Positions 1 through 14,277 of a stretch of 64,000 bases of DNA are shown piece by piece. This DNA is from Formicarius rufipectus (Eukaryota; Chordata; Aves; Passeriformes; Formicariidae). Numbering within the stretch: the first letter of the stretch is position 1; every line of letters starts with the position of its first letter. The position numbers were made by a program, and so were the translations under genes. Under the pieces are notes generated by a model, which was given only the letters and a program-made list of their open reading frames with translations, did not search any database and was not told the DNA's origin. Location: NCBI GenBank assembly GCA_013399695.1, contig VXAU01003711.1, positions 1-64,000 of the forward strand, given 5' to 3'.

Positions 1-3000
1 TTTTTTTTTTTTTTCCCAGCAAGCAAGTATGAAGTGTGGCTGTTTTAAAAAGTTGAAGGTGGTTGTGGAGAAGGTTTGACAGAGCTATGTATGTTCTGTT
101 CAATGAGAATCTCCTCTGGAAAACACAAGTCTTTCTCTTGTTTTTTTAACATTAACAGTACAGGTTTATACTGTGAAATGAATTATTAAAACTGTTGTGG
201 TGAACTGGCAAACATACCATGCCTCAAGGAGACAGAAAGGAGATACAAATAATTTTAATCTGTCAAGTTTTGTGTTGTAGGAAGAGTAATGCAATCCAAC
301 ATGAGTCCTGAGTTGTAAACAGAGGTGATCTGAGTATGGAAGCAAGTGGTGCACATCAAAGAAAACAAGAATTGTAGTGGACTTTGTGGATGTGTAGGGC
401 TATGGAGAGAAACATTTTGACACGTGATACTTTCTGGCTGTGTCTGTAGTCCAGTGTACCAGGAAAGGTATCAGGTTTTTAGGAAGGGTTGAGTGCTTGG
501 TACTTGACAGAGAGGCTCTCTGTGGGGTTGGTTTGAACAATCAGGGTAGCATCTGAAAAAAATATGAGGAGGGACTTTCTTGAAATCTGAGAAATTAATT
601 TGGCCAGTGGTACAACTACCTGCCCTTGTAGTTCTGGTTGGCTGGAGTTTTGGGTGTCGTGGTTTTGCTTTGTTTTGTGGGTTGTTGTTGGTTGTTTTTC
701 TTCCCTTCCTAAAATAGCCCTACTTCTGCAGTTCTAAAAGGATGAAATAATTAATACTCCTCACAAACAATATTTTGCTTTACCTGTGGTGGACAACACT
801 TTGCAGCACAAAGTTAGAGAAATGTACTGAAATTCTCAGGAAAAAAAAGCATGATCAAGAATATTATTACATACCACGATTATGAAAAGCTAAAAGGAGA
901 CAGCTTGAGTAACTATCAAGAGCTACTCATAAAAGCTCCTATTTAGTAGTAACTTCTGTAGATGGCCAGAATTCCTCTGTTTGTTCCTGCAGATGTCAGA
1001 TTTGTAATAATGAAATTACAACAGTGTGTGTCACACATGTTGGTTTTCAGGATGTCTTAAAATCAGACTTTCAAGTGTTTCTTGGATTCATCTAGATGAT
1101 GTTTTGCACAACGCAGTGGATAATTTATGAAACTGAAAACAGTGCATAGAAAATGATGGACAAAAGCTGGTTTTTTGATGTTAAACAATCTGAGTTTTGA
1201 TGTGTGTTTGTAACAGGTGTGTAGTTGAAGGCAGAGTCACTAGTGACCTGCAAGCAGAAAATACTCTTATGGTTAAGCTGCATTTAACCCATGCTGCTCT
1301 CTGGACTTTGTAGGCTGCAGGATGCTGTTGATTCTCAGAGGAAGCTGAATATCAAAGGAGGCTGGGAGGTTGTGTGAAGGCTTCAGCCTGCATGATACAA
1401 GTTTAACAAAGAAATTAAAACCAGCTGGATTTAAGGACTAGAATCTGGTGTATTACAATGATACTGCATATTGTGATATAGTTGGATCTGCTGGAAAGGG
1501 TCCAAATGAGTCATGCAGGAGTCTGAATTTTGCCTGTTTTAGAAAAAAAGTCCATCTATTGAAGGCTGTCTTGTTGGCCTTTAGATGGTGGACTTGCTAA
1601 ATGTGTTAGTTAATAGCATTTCAGTCACAACTTTTTTCTAGGTTGAGGGAAGGGGACAGGCATCACCTGGTTTTGTTGGTGCATGTGGTTTCATAGAGAC
1701 TTTTTTCAGGTGAAAATGAAAACCTGCCTAAACATGAGATGGAAAGACATTAAAGAATGTGACATCTATTAGTGATGCCTTTGTGGTCAAAATAGTGCAG
1801 CAAAGGACAACCTCTGCAACTAAACTGAAAACTTGAGTCATCAGTCAAGTGATTTGTCTCAACATAAAGCCTGTCTAAAAGAGCCTCAATTTTCCCACAT
1901 TATTGCCAACTGTGTGTTTTGAGACATCTGAAGCCAGCATAACTGCTGCAACAATGTGTGCATGTGTATTGTCTATGTCAGGCTGATGGTGATCTGGTCT
2001 GCTTCGGTGGTTCTTGGTCCTTCTAACCCAGCTGCAAGATCCGTGGTGGAAAGAGATCCTAGTGTGGCTCTCAGTACCCTCTTCAGTTGCCTTACCAAAG
2101 TTAACTTTTAATGTTGCCGTCACCAGAGGGGGACTAATACAGCATGAGGATAAAGGCTGCTCTCCATTTGTTTATCTGTAGCCATTAATTAGAAACTGAT
2201 GAAAGAAACAGGCTCTGTTTCAAGGCTGGTTCATTCTTCTCCATAATTCAGACATGCTGAATACAGAAGCACTGCTGCTCTATAGCCAAGCAGTGCACAC
2301 AGATGAAACTCGGGTATTTGGGTTTGTTCACAGATGATCTATACAAATTACTTATATGCTGTGCTTCTGGTTTCTTGTAATCAGAGGCTCTTGGAGGGAC
2401 TTAGAGAGTCCATACTTTTATTTATTCACATGCTGTAATCCTCCAAATGGCTAATGGTGTAACCCTGAGCTTGGGGCCTTGGGGCTTCTAAGTGACTTCT
2501 ACCATTTTTTACAAATTACTTTTCCTAAATCAAAAATATTTTGAGTCCTTAGAGTGGAGGAGGAAATTATTACTTTAGTGCAGTTGATTTGGTTTGCATC
2601 TTATTGTGGTATGTTGATAAGGCTTCTGCCTGAGCCTTTCTGGTGTGTAAGGAAGAAGTTGAGTACATGTCTTTCCCTACTTGTATCCTTGTCTAAGTAG
2701 AATAACCAGTCTTTGTGTTGAAGGTCTACTTTGTGTGTCTGCACAGATCAGTCACAGTGAAGATAACTCCATCATGTGCTCTCTAATTACAGTGGTGCAT
2801 TCAATATTTTCCATCCCTTCACAGCCATATAGACAGGGAAAGTAGTCAGTCTGTCTACACAATAAAGTAAACTCAGGCCTGGAAACTCAACATGACATTA
2901 TATTCCTCTGTGGTTCATCTGTTTTCCTCCCTGACTTCTCTCTCACCATCTGCCTGCTACCCTTGTACCATGGATTCAGTTGATGAAAAGAATTTGCAGT

Positions 3001-4272
3001 GGGATGTGGCAGAAGCACGGAGTTACCTTCTACATCCACACCAATGCCCCTGAATTTGTGAACTACATTCTCTTCCTGCAGCTTCTCTGGTCTCCAGAGG
3101 CATTTTTCTGTTTCTTCAGGTACTTACTCTAGAGCAGGGCTTCTGGGTGTCTGAGTTCAACCAGTCTGGAAGCATGTTTTTTACTACTGGGTGTCAGAGT
3201 TGTTCTGGAGAGGTTAGATTGGGGGAAATCAGGGGATATCCTATGAGGATGCAAACACAGTCTAGTCTGATAAACCATTATCTAAAATAGACAGAACCTG
3301 TTATCCTGGAGAACCTTTCTGTTTTCACAGGCTAGAGAATGGGTGCTGCTTTTGTAAATGTGAGTTTTAAAGATAAATAACTAGACTTCATACTTGCATG
3401 ACTAGTATATTGGCTCTGCTTCAGTTTCTTCACAGAGATACTCTCAAGCTAGTGCTTCTCCTTCTTCCAGTTCTGGTACCTTGGGTACTTTACAGCAATT
3501 CTTCGTGTCTATGAAAAATATAAAAGCAAACCCAGGAATTATGTGGTTACTTTAAACTGAGGAATATCCTTCAACAACAAAACCATTAGTCTGAGCACTC
3601 GTGATCTTTCTGCTGCTTCTTGACCAGAGTAGAAGCAAATATTCATCTGTGTGGCCATAGCACACAACCTACACAACACTCATCAGCACTCAATACACCC
3701 TTGCACAATGCCTGCTTCCATGGGACTGCGTGACCTCCTCCTGCTAGGTGACACATGGATTGTCAAATGGGAGTTTTTTAGTGTGTTCTCTTTTGGGAGA
3801 GCTGGATTTCCAAATCTGCAAACCTCTGTGCAGCTGCCTAGGGTTGCCAAAGCACATTTGTGCTTCTCAGACCACAGCTGTCACAGTTTTGAGAAGGTAA
3901 ATGGAAATACATCAGGATGGTTTCTGCATACGAAGCTGTTCTCTTCTACATGGTTTAAATGTCTGAAAATGCTGTTGTGGATTATAATGTCAGTCTGAAC
4001 ATATCATTTAACCTAGGAGAGCTAATCCACTGTCTCTCACAATTCTCCTAAACCCTGTCAAAAGTTGAATGTAATCATACCAATTGGGTAATTCCCATTG
4101 GAAAAATTTGTATTAGGTGGGGATTCTTCCAGATGCCTGAAACTATCTCTGTTTATATTTCCTCTAATTTTTTAAGCAGCATTAAGAGGGTCTCAGAATA
4201 AGATTCTCATCTAATTCACATTTGTGCTTCTAAGAATAGTTAAGAAGGAAGCATGAAAACTCGCACAATATT
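1..4272. other. No gene seen
   Basis: AT-rich sequence starting with a T-run at 1-14. It contains a T/G-rich block at 646-705 and a small exon-like + segment at 3082-3119 (see rejected list). No repeat family or RNA gene is recognised. Confidence 0.6.
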
Positions 4273-4346
4273 AAAGAATCATATAATAGTTTGGATTGGA
4301 AAAGACCTTCGAAGGTCATTTAGTCCAACCCTGCTGTAATGAGCAG
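4273..4346 (-). mobile_element. CR1 LINE fragment (3' tail)
   Basis: On the + strand this reads as the reverse of a CR1 3' end: 'agaatcatataatagtttgg' then 'ttggaaaagacct...aggtcatttagtccaaccctgct'. Only the last ~75 bases remain, with several substitutions, so it is an old, 5'-truncated copy. It directly adjoins the coding-like patch at 4376-4894. Confidence 0.85.
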
Positions 4347-4375
4347 CTGTGTATTTTCACCTTTGTTGATTAGCT

Positions 4376-4894
4376 GTGCTGATGCTTTTGAAGGCATGGA
4401 TTGAACTTCTATTTACTTTTAATAGCTATTCAGTCTGTCCCTTCTCAGGGCATCCATTGTGGTACCTGGTGCTCACAGACATCCATGTCTGCTCTCTGCT
4501 GCTCCGCTACTGCAGAAGCACACTCAGAGGAGACCACAGCCTGCACTTGCTGGTTCAGGCAGAAATCCAACTCATCTGTTGTCCTTCAGGACAATTTCAT
4601 GAAGGTGCTTTGCTGGGTAAACAAAACATTCTTCTGAATAGGCACATATCCAGTAAGCACCCAAATGCAGGGGATACTGTGCTGTGTCAAACAGTCCTGG
4701 AGGTCAGGTATGTCTTTTGGGTGGATACGTTCCCTTTGAGCCAGCAGATTCAGCAGCTGCAGCAAATTTTCTTTGTTACCATATTGTGTCAAGAAATTAA
4801 GCATGAAACTCAAACAAAACTTTTCTTGGACTACTATAAAAGAGCACTGTGGTTTAAGGTGAAAGAAGAAAAGCTGCCTTTTCCTCTACTTTAG
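4376..4894. pseudogene. Coding-like patch open on both strands, probably decayed
   Basis: The minus strand has an acceptor-like site (cttttcttctttcaccttaaaccacag) followed by an 86-codon frame from 4846 to a stop at 4586. It includes NFLTQYGNKENLLQLLNLLA and RERIHPKDIPDLQDCLTQ. Near 4690-4670 the more protein-like reading moves to another minus frame (GAYWICAYSEECFVYPAKH), which looks like a frameshift. The + strand is also open for 172 codons (4376-4894), the longest frame in the window, but reads less like protein. I do not recognise it. It could be a decayed exon, a retrocopy or chance. Confidence 0.25.
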
Positions 4895-7800
4895 TCTGTG
4901 CTGTTATTTTATCTCTGATCTCAGTAATGCAGAAGACTATTGAGAATTAGAGAACCTGTACACCAATGGTTCCTTCTCATGCTGGTGAGGAGGAACTAAA
5001 TACTGTTAGAGTTGCTGGGCTAAGTAGCAACACTTTGAGCAGTGTGTCCTCTTCTTATTTTGTGTTGGTGACTAGCCTAAGTTTAGCTGGTCTTCCAGGG
5101 TGGATGGGAGATGTCACCTAGAGTATCATTTTGTGTCTCTGAGTTGAGAACCCTGGGAGAACTGAGCTTTTTACAGTAGCGTAAGACTAGTGGGAAGCTT
5201 CATTTGATGCTGTTGATGTCACTTAAAGGCAAGGTCAGTTGCTTGGCAGGAAGCGTCTATTTGACCTTTCACAAAACTATGGTCTTCATGCTAGTGGTCA
5301 TTAATTCCATTCCTTTTAAGGCAGTGGTGAGATTATCTTGATGTCTGAATCTTCCTTGGCTCCTGCTGGACAGCACTGACCTGGGTGTAGTCTGGAGCCT
5401 GTTAGTCTGACTGTAACTATCTTCTCTTGGCAGTCTGTGGAGATCCGGTGTCTATTCTTGTATTGTTTGTTCTTGTCAGCTGTCTATGTTGCTGTCAGGT
5501 TGTGTTGACACACCTTTCCTTTTCTCTTTGGTGATCCACAGAGTCTGGTGTTGAGTAACTCTTCTGCCCTGAGACTGCCCGACGCCGTGGTACTGTCGTG
5601 TACCTGAAACTGAAAGAGGTGCATAACCTAGACCTCTCATTGAACTGTTTCCTCTGCTCTCTTTTGTACAGCCCTGCTCTAAAATTCATACTCCCTAAGT
5701 TCTGAAAGCTTCTTCTGGTTTAGGTGTGTTATGTTCATTGGTTTACTTGGCTAGCTGGCTGTCTTGGGATGCTTAGCTGATATTATCCTGTGGAGTCTGC
5801 TTCTCTTGTCCTGTATTGGAACGAGTCTTACTTGGAAACAGATCAAGCCAGTTGTGCATGTAGAGAAGATGGAAGTTGGTATAAAGCCTGTTGTCAGGTA
5901 TAACTAATTTTTTTTTTTTTCTGAGCCACTGACATTTAACTACCCCTTCCCAGCAGCAGGGTCTGCTCCATTTTGCTATGGTCCCTTTTCACCCTAGGTT
6001 GTGAACTGGCCAAAGTGAGAGGAGGTCAAGCCTCAGGGTTTAGTTGACAGAGGTGACAATAACTGGCACCAATAAAAGCCCATTTTTTTAAAACTTCATG
6101 CAGCAGTACATTGCAGTGACCATGGTACTGCAGCATCTCGCTCTGAATGGGATCTTCCGTTTTTTTCCTATCTGCAAGGTTGTCTCTTGGTATTTGGAAT
6201 TTTTCCAGAGCTTCAGGTTATTGTGCTCTGCTTATAATTACATGATAATGATATCAGTTAACACCATTTCCTTAGAAAGTGACCTCTCCGGAGTCCAAAT
6301 GAGGGTGAAAGTACATTTTGCATGTTTGCATCCTGTACAGTGCAAGTAGCTTCTCATAGGAGTTAAACAGCCAAGTGGCAAAGTGAGGGCTCAGAGTACA
6401 GCTTGCCTCTTTCACAGCAATTGATGCATGTGAGAAGTGTTTAGAAATTACTTTGAACTGAAACAAAAAGCTGCTGGTGTGGGAAAAGGCACTTGTCCGT
6501 CTATGATGGCAAATACTTGTAATCCTCTTCCTTTGGGGCAACTGTTCTTTTGCTGGTCAGTGCTAGAAATTCTGTGGCAGCTGTGGAATGGTGTAACATT
6601 GTAGGTGCCTTGGACAAAGTTAGGAAGAAGCACACCTATTAAATTGTAACCATGCTGGAAAGCATCTCAGCTTTGCAAGTACTGACCCTACTGACTCTAC
6701 TGTCCTTATTTTGCAAGTTCAAAGCTGATAACATAGATACTGACTTTGAGTTCCAGAGAGATGACTCAGACCTGATTTCTGTAAATCATCAGATAGAAAT
6801 GATATAGTGGCTATAAATAAACCTGAATATATTCAACTTGAAACAGAGGAATTCAGAGTTTGAATGCAATTGCTTATCTTGGAGCTTTGCCAATGTCATA
6901 GGTAAGTCTAAATAGAAATGTTAATAAATATTGCAGGTTTAAATTGACTTTAACCCTGGGTACAAGGTGGAGTATTGAGGGGCGGAGGGGGAAAGGCAAG
7001 TTGAAGGAACCTGAGGTTACTTGGAAGGCATCTGCTTATTGGAGAGGTGGAAAATTACTATGAGATTTTCCAGCTTTGGTGCTGTAAGCTGCATGCATTG
7101 ATTTGGTGATGAAGTCATGCAATGAATTTGGGGCAGGTTAGTAGGGCACCATCCATATGCTCAAGTGTTTTAATGGAATTACATGTGCAAATGATAGACA
7201 CATCTGTGGAAATTGTGGGGCTTAATCCTGCCCCCTGACTTGCCCAGCCAGTCAGGCTTCCCATAGGAATAAAGAAGGTGCTCTTGCTCTGCAGACTTAA
7301 TCATCTTCAGCTAAAGGTGTCTGGAGAATCTTCCTGCCTGAGGTTTTGTAGACAGTCAACTCCCTTTTTGTCCTAAAAAAAGTATTGCAAATAGTAACTC
7401 ATATTTTCTCTTTTATTTGGAAGTAAAGTACACCACATAATTGATGTCTTAATTTTTGGTGAGTGTTGTTCAAAATCAGGCCTCTGCCAAACAGTTACCA
7501 AACTTTTTTTTCCCTTGCCAAAAACACTGAGCTCCATAGGCAGCCTTTAAAGCAGCTCATCCACACCAACTGTTCCTGTTGTAAAATATATTGACTAAGC
7601 TGCGGAGAAAAATGGAATTAAGAATTCTACTGGAATTCTACTAAAGAATAACAAGAGGGTTTTGTTGATTTGTCGTATCTATATTGAGTTATATAAGAAT
7701 AGCATCAAATCCATACAAATGTCACCAATTTGTCAGACTTGGTCTTCTGCATCACATGATTTCCTGCAAGCAGAGCAAGAAGTGACTGCAAGGTCACTGA

Positions 7801-10800
7801 AAAGCAAAGCAGTCTTAAGTGATGACTTCTGCATAGTATCATGATGTTAAGGAATGAGATCATGTAACAATTACCCTGGAGTTCAGAATGGAAAAGGTCT
7901 GGTGGTCAACCCTGCAGGTTAAGGATGCACCTCCTTAGATTACAACTTGACTATTGATAAGGAATTAGCGGGGAAAACTGACCCTCTTTAACTATTTATT
8001 CCTACTGTTTATCCTATAACATTTCTTTGTGGCTTCACTCTGACCTTCTTGCTCAGTGAAACACGTTGAGTAGGAAGGTAGGGGGAGGAGAACACCTGGT
8101 GTATTCAATGCACTAGGAAGTTCTTCAAGTGATTTTTAACAGGTTGTCCTCAGTAACTCTTCTGAATTGCCCTGATGCTTCAATGGTAAGGTCAGTACCG
8201 AGGACAGGAAGAGTGCTGATGAACTTACTAAGACTTGCATCTATTCTAAGCCCATTGGAAAAAAAAAAGTTTCTCTCTGCTTTCAGTTTTCTGCTCTTTC
8301 AAACGACTTGGAGGGAGTTTTGTCAGTCATGCACATGTACTCATGTTTAGAACTGGGCTGGGATCATGTTCAAGGCTATATTCTGTTGGGGCAACTTGTA
8401 AATGAATCCTGCTTTGATATCCCACAGCAAATAGGAAGGCATATTTCATGCCTTTATGGACACAAGTACATCAAATCTCCTTGTCTTCTTTTCCAACAGG
8501 GCTGAAAATCTGCTGTGACAGAAACTTGTCCCATAGCAAGGTTGCATTGTGTGTCTGGCTGTGGGGAGACTGGCTCTTTTGGCCTCTCTTGCTTAAAGTC
8601 TGGAGGAATTCTGAATTTGTCTGACTTGAAGGCAAAATCAGTACTGATAATATTTTGACATTTTTCACAGGAGAAGGGAGGTGATGCATCTTCACCCTGA
8701 TGCTTCTGGTCTGGTTTCACATCAGACACAGGGATTCTGAGTACAATTCTTGTGGAAACTGTGTCAAAATGCTCTATGCCTTCTGCTCATTTGCTGAAAA
8801 GGAGTTGTTTATTTTATTCTTGTAAAATTCTTGTGCTCCTGAGAAATAAAACTAGTTCTTTTTTCACTGGGCAATTAATTACCAACAGGCTTGTGTGGAA
8901 TAATATTAAGTGTTACTCGGAAGGGAATGTGGCAATGACATGTCTTAGGCAAGAGTTACCACCTGCTCTTTTCCCTCCATTCCCACAAATTCCTCCTCTG
9001 ATAGTGAATTAGATCTGGTCACAGTTCTTTCAGGCCTTTTAGTCATAACTGAAGTGCTATGGTGACAATTTCTGTTGTTGTCTGTCTGAGCTTATGCCAT
9101 TTTGACAACCCAACTCATAGAACGTTTACATGTGGATTCTCTGAAACACTTAGAGCAGCTCGTCTTCATGAAGCAATGGTTATTTATTAAAAGAAATAAA
9201 AAAATACTATTGCTTCAGTGAACAAGATTAACTTTTTAAATGTCAGAAATTATCATTCTTCCAAAGGGGGGATTTATCAAAGTCACTCAACCTACATTGG
9301 GCTGAAGGACCTGTTTTTAAACAGAAGTAGCTCCATGAATATTCACTACTTGCATCTGGTCTGTTTTCCCTGTTGTGTGCCCAAAGGCAGCAGCTTGTTC
9401 TTGTGAATCCTTTGAATTTTGCATGTTACAGCTGATATTTTTCTCCTGGCTCCTTCTCTTTGCCCACCAAACACTTGGCAGCAGCACCGAAGTGTAAGTC
9501 GGACCCCCTGGAAGCTCTATTGCTTTATGGCTGGCAATGGCCATACACAAGCCACCAGGAAAATAAAGAAGACCTTTGAGATTTGATACTAATAGAGCAT
9601 TGTCCTGACCTTGTAATTCCAAATTTCAGAACAAATACCTCTAATCAGCCTCATTGTTAATTGACACAATTGCTGCTGGTATGATCTAGCAGTAATAATT
9701 GTCTCATGATGGGTTGGAACGTCTCTGCTAACATCACTGCTAATTGGGGACTGGGTTGAGCAGAGGCTGCCTGGGCGTGTGTGCTCAGTGGAGCGTGCCT
9801 GGCACTGGCGGCCGTCCTGGATGATAAGAATAGTTTGCTCTCCTACAGGACTGCACACTCCTGTTCACTTCTCTTGGTACCAGCATTGTGTTAAAGGGGA
9901 GCACAAGTGGGAGACAATCCCAGAACTGTTAAATTTTCTTTGTAGACTGACTGCCCAGTAATATAAGGACAGCAAATAGCTTCCAACACAGCTAGTTGGC
10001 TTATCAGTCTCCATCACAGCCTGAGAGGAGTAGACCTCCCTAATGTACAGGCTAAACCTGTGCAACATACCTGGGAAATGCAGTGTCTAACTTTGTCAGA
10101 TCCCTTAAGGAGAAGACTCAGGTAATTAAACAAAGTTCTACCTAGTTCCTGATTTAAGAGCCATATTGGTACTTTCATTCTTAAATCTAAAAGGACATTT
10201 GAGCAGGGGTAAAAATTTCAGGAAACTTAATGTATTATCTATGTGTGTTGTGAGAAACTTGAGGTGTGTGAGAAAAATATGTCTGGGGGTCTTAGTTACA
10301 CTTCTGCTGCTACCAGGAAGGCCTTTCTACCCCTGAAAAATGATCTTTAAAAGTCATTTAAAGAAGAAAAACAGATCTGTAGCTCTCAAACCAGCTTGTC
10401 AGTGTTTCCTGGAAAAATCAACATTTAGATGAAGTGTATATTCTGCACAGCACATCTCGGTGTGTCCTGCGTGATACATTGGATAGAGACGCCTGTTGGA
10501 CATGCCTTTGGTGCAGCAGCACCAGCCACCGGTGATGGCTGCACTGAAGCCCTCAGTGTCCCAGTGAGACACCTGAGTGTGGGATCTTCTGTGTTTTGTT
10601 TTGTTTTTCCTGCTTAGACTGTCTTGTCTCTTCCTTCTTGTATCCTGTTGGGGAGCAAGGTGTTTTATTTTTTTGTGGAAGGAGCGAACTTTGACTGGTT
10701 TATCAAACAGTATCCAGAGTGTTCAAGCTTTGCCACCATTGCACTATTTGCTGTGCCTGGTTACATTCCCACAGCTTAACCGAGACTGTAGAGCTTTTAT

Positions 10801-13800
10801 TAGTAATTAGCTCGTTGTGGCTTTAGGGCTTTCGGACGAGAGTAGTTGTGTTCATTGGGGGTATTAATTATGAATCACAAACCTGTAAACAGCTATAGCC
10901 AAGAATGTGCACGTTTGCAGATATGTTTTGCTGTTCAGCCCTGGGTTAGCTCTGCACTGCCCTCATTGTTGTTGCAGAGAAGTGTATGGAAAACATGTTT
11001 TTAACCTCCCAGATGCTATTGAATTCCTGCATAGCAGTCTGTAAAACTGGGGGGAAAACGGCCACTCATTTGCTTTCTAAGCAATCTGCTTTAAATATCA
11101 TAGTTTGGATGGAGTGAAGCAAGGACTTTGAGAGCTCACTTTTCCAAAGGTCTTGCTTTTAAGATCTTCTTACAAATACACTTAAAATTATTTGATTTGA
11201 ATCTTCTGGGGCAGGGTAGGAAGGAGAGTGTTTACACATGACAGTCTTACCAGCTTGGCGTCACTGATGCTGGCTCTATTTCCAGTGTTGTTTTCCTGGT
11301 TTTCTGCAAGCAGCAATACTTGACCAAGAAATCAAATTAAATTCTCTTCCTATCAAAGTTGATAGCAAATCTTCCTTTTAAATGAGTGAAGCTTAGTTTT
11401 TGTTCTTTAAGGGGGGATGAACTTGCTCACCACTCAAAGAAATGGGATCCTTATATGGCAGGGGTCATGGAAGGCTCCAAACAGCCTCTTGTGGCTGTTG
11501 AGATCCAGAAAGATAGAGTGGGTAGCAGGGTGAGAGAGGTATTAGAGATGAAGAGATTTCCATGTTTTTGCTGTGAAAATGTTACCCTCATGGTCAGAGA
11601 CCATTTTCACAGAACCCCAAACAACACAAATTAGGATAACTTGCTTTTTATAATTCTCTGGCCATAAATTGTGAGAAAACAAGAACTATTTTAACATGTA
11701 TGAGTTCTTGATGTCTGACAAAAACTGCTCCTGTGTGGGGAAGAACAGTACTGCCCTTTGCTAGCTGTTTTTTTCATCATGAGAAAAGCTGTATCTTCCT
11801 CTCTTGGACTCTGCTTCATGTGTGATCCATGAGAACCTCTGTACTAGACTTTGAGGGACACCAGAAGACAAATCCATAGTGCTAAGCTTGCATTTTTTCT
11901 CAGCAGGTTCCTTCCTTCCCTCCACTTGCTCTTCTTTTGATTTTTTTACTAGCAACTCTCCCAGTAGCTGTCTAAGTACAAAAAACCCAAACTAAAACAA
12001 ACTCAACCTTGACAAATTAATTTTGTAGAGATAATAAAAACTGAGTCATCAGCTGACTTTTGAGAAGTAATTCTCTTGGGGAGATACTTGAGGTGCTTTA
12101 ATTATTGCTGATTTCCCTTCTTCAAGTATGTTCTGTAGTGGGATGTAGGGAGAAACAAAGAAGATGTGCGTTAGATAATTTGGGTTTTACTAAAAAGTGT
12201 TTCCCTACTTTAGATTTATGTAAAAGGCATGGGGGGAAGGTGTTTTTATCCAGTTTTCTTTCCTCCCCTTCCTAGTTAAGAAACAGATGGTCTGACCTGT
12301 GTTAGGCTTTAAGTGTTGGATTTGGCATCAATGTCTTCTTGAGGATTATTTTTAAAAAACAAAAGCCAGGAAGCATAGTGTCATTGCTCAGTGTGAAAGC
12401 TGGTCTGTACAAAAATAGCAGGCTCACAATCTGTGACTGAGATGATTCCCCTGACCTAAATAAGGAAAATGATTACCTGATATTTGGAACGTGGCTTTGC
12501 TTCTAGCATTTCCTCCTGATGTCAGTCAGTACTTGTACCTATTTCTCTTCCCCTGGCCCATCAGCATATGCTTCTCAGCAGTGTTGCAGCTTCAAATATT
12601 TCTGCGTGCTTGGATATACAAATCTAACCACATCTAAGTCCTGACTATTAATTGAATGGTGTCCTGGAAGGATTTTGTTGGAAATTGGGCTGGTTCCATA
12701 GCAACACATGCACCAGGAAGGAAACCAGTGGAGAATTGTGGATGGTGGAAGGTATCTGCCATTAGGTAAAGAGGATCAGCCATATTTGTAAATTTAACCT
12801 AGATTTGTTTTCTTTTAATGTTTCCTGAATATAAAGGTAAGCTTATTGCTGTTCCTGATCACAGGCAGTTCATTAATAGTTCTTCACAATATGATGGAGC
12901 CCAGGCTCAACAGAGCGTAGAGTTTTATTGTTTTCTGTAATGAGTGTATTGATTTCTAAGAGGGATATTGTTGATAAGGAAGAATTAATGAAAACTGAAA
13001 TCTGTTTAATACCTGTTAGGTTTTGCTGGTGTTGTCTTTTCAGTTAATGAGATTCTGGATTGGATCTCAGAGTCAAATCAAGTTTTCCCTGTACAGTACC
13101 TATAAGATGGACATAACTGCTGTGGTTAATGAAAAGAGATCATAACCCAGTGACTTTGATACAAAATGAAGGTTTCAGGCCTGCTGAAAAATCCTGGTGA
13201 AATATCTTGAGTGGTCTTTGTTTACATTTGTCATTATGCTTCTTGGTAGTCTCTGGATGTGCTCATTGCTTTCACTGAATGAAATTATTGTAAATCTCAC
13301 TTCTAATTTTTACTAAACTTTTTTAACCATTGCTCTCTATACACAGATGTTTGACTTTTGTTGGCCAGTGGCTAGCCTACAGCAAACGTTTTGAACCTGC
13401 ATTTGCTATTACCACTTGCAATACACTACAAAAAAGAACAGGAGAAATTCTGTGGGCTAATTTTACTAAGACCCAGGCATCACCATAGCCTATGAAGTGA
13501 GCTGCTGGAGGAGCATTCTTGGGAAGGCTTCTGACTGCTTGCTTTATACTTTTGTTGCTTCAGCATCTGTTGTTGGCCCAGGGAGAGAAAAGGTGCCAGG
13601 TTGGGGGATTTTTGATCTCCCTTCTTACAGCTCTTTCTGCGTAGAAACTACTCAGCTCTGCTAAAGCTGTTGGCATAACTCTGCTCTGTTCTTGTGGTTT
13701 AAAAGTGATGCTATATGCCTGTTAAATAAGACTGTGATGGTGGTGCAGGTGGAGAACAGGTGGTTTGCTTAGTATTGCTGCCTTTCTAGAGGAAAATGAA

Positions 13801-14177
13801 GGAAGAGTCCACAACTGGAGCAGTAATAGCCTCTTCCTGTCCTTTTAGGATGCATCTTTAGCCTACTGTAATCATCATACTGTTCTGCAAAAATCTGTCA
13901 TATCGTTTCTCATGTCCTTCTGCGTCTTGCCATCTGTGGACAACTGTCTTGCCCGAAACTGCTTCATCTGTTGGCCCTTCCTTAAGTAAGGGAGTCTGTG
14001 GAAAAGTGTTCGTTTTGCTGCAGCCTCCTTTAAAAAAGGAGTGTTTAGCACATCTCTAGCTGAAGCCAAACAGTTGTTGAACAGGATGAAAATTGTTTGA
14101 TTTTGCTTACGTAATGATATGTGCTACCCTGAGCTGTTGCACTAAGAGCAACATTGGCTTTTGTTTCTGCGTGGCAG
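4895..14177. other. No gene seen
   Basis: Scattered short frames, no convincing exon with both splice sites, and no recognisable CR1 or other element. A few good isolated splice-like sites (such as a donor near 6900 and an acceptor near 11.2 kb) have no matching partner. Confidence 0.55.
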
Positions 14178-14277
14178 GCCTACACAGGCAGCGAGTAGTG
14201 GATAAATAACGTGCTAATTGCAACAGAGCTTGACCCTTGGGCAGGAGCGGAGCTGGCTGCCTTGTGTGTGCTGCGAG
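14178..14277 (+). other. Possible noncoding exon, 100 nt
   Basis: On the + strand a good acceptor (cttttgtttctgcgtggcag) and a good donor (TGCGAG|gtaaga) enclose 100 bases with more CpG and GC than the surroundings. All three forward frames contain stops, so it would be a UTR or lncRNA exon. The core gataaataacgtgctaattg has the look of conserved noncoding DNA. There is no transcript evidence. Confidence 0.22.

Noticed and set aside
166..402. Minus-strand open frame of about 77 codons preceded by an acceptor-like site
   Set aside because: No donor or partner exon, unremarkable residue composition, and such frames are expected by chance in this AT-rich DNA.
2890..3140. Minus-strand frame of about 75 codons rich in Glu, Lys and Gly, and a small + exon-like piece at 3082-3119
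   Set aside because: The frame mirrors a pyrimidine-rich + strand, which inflates charged codons. The + piece is 38 bases with only one good splice side and no partner.
13711..13785. Minus-strand acceptor with an excellent pyrimidine tract and a 24-codon frame to a stop
   Set aside because: Two frames are open, no upstream exon of matching phase was found, and no poly-A signal is close.
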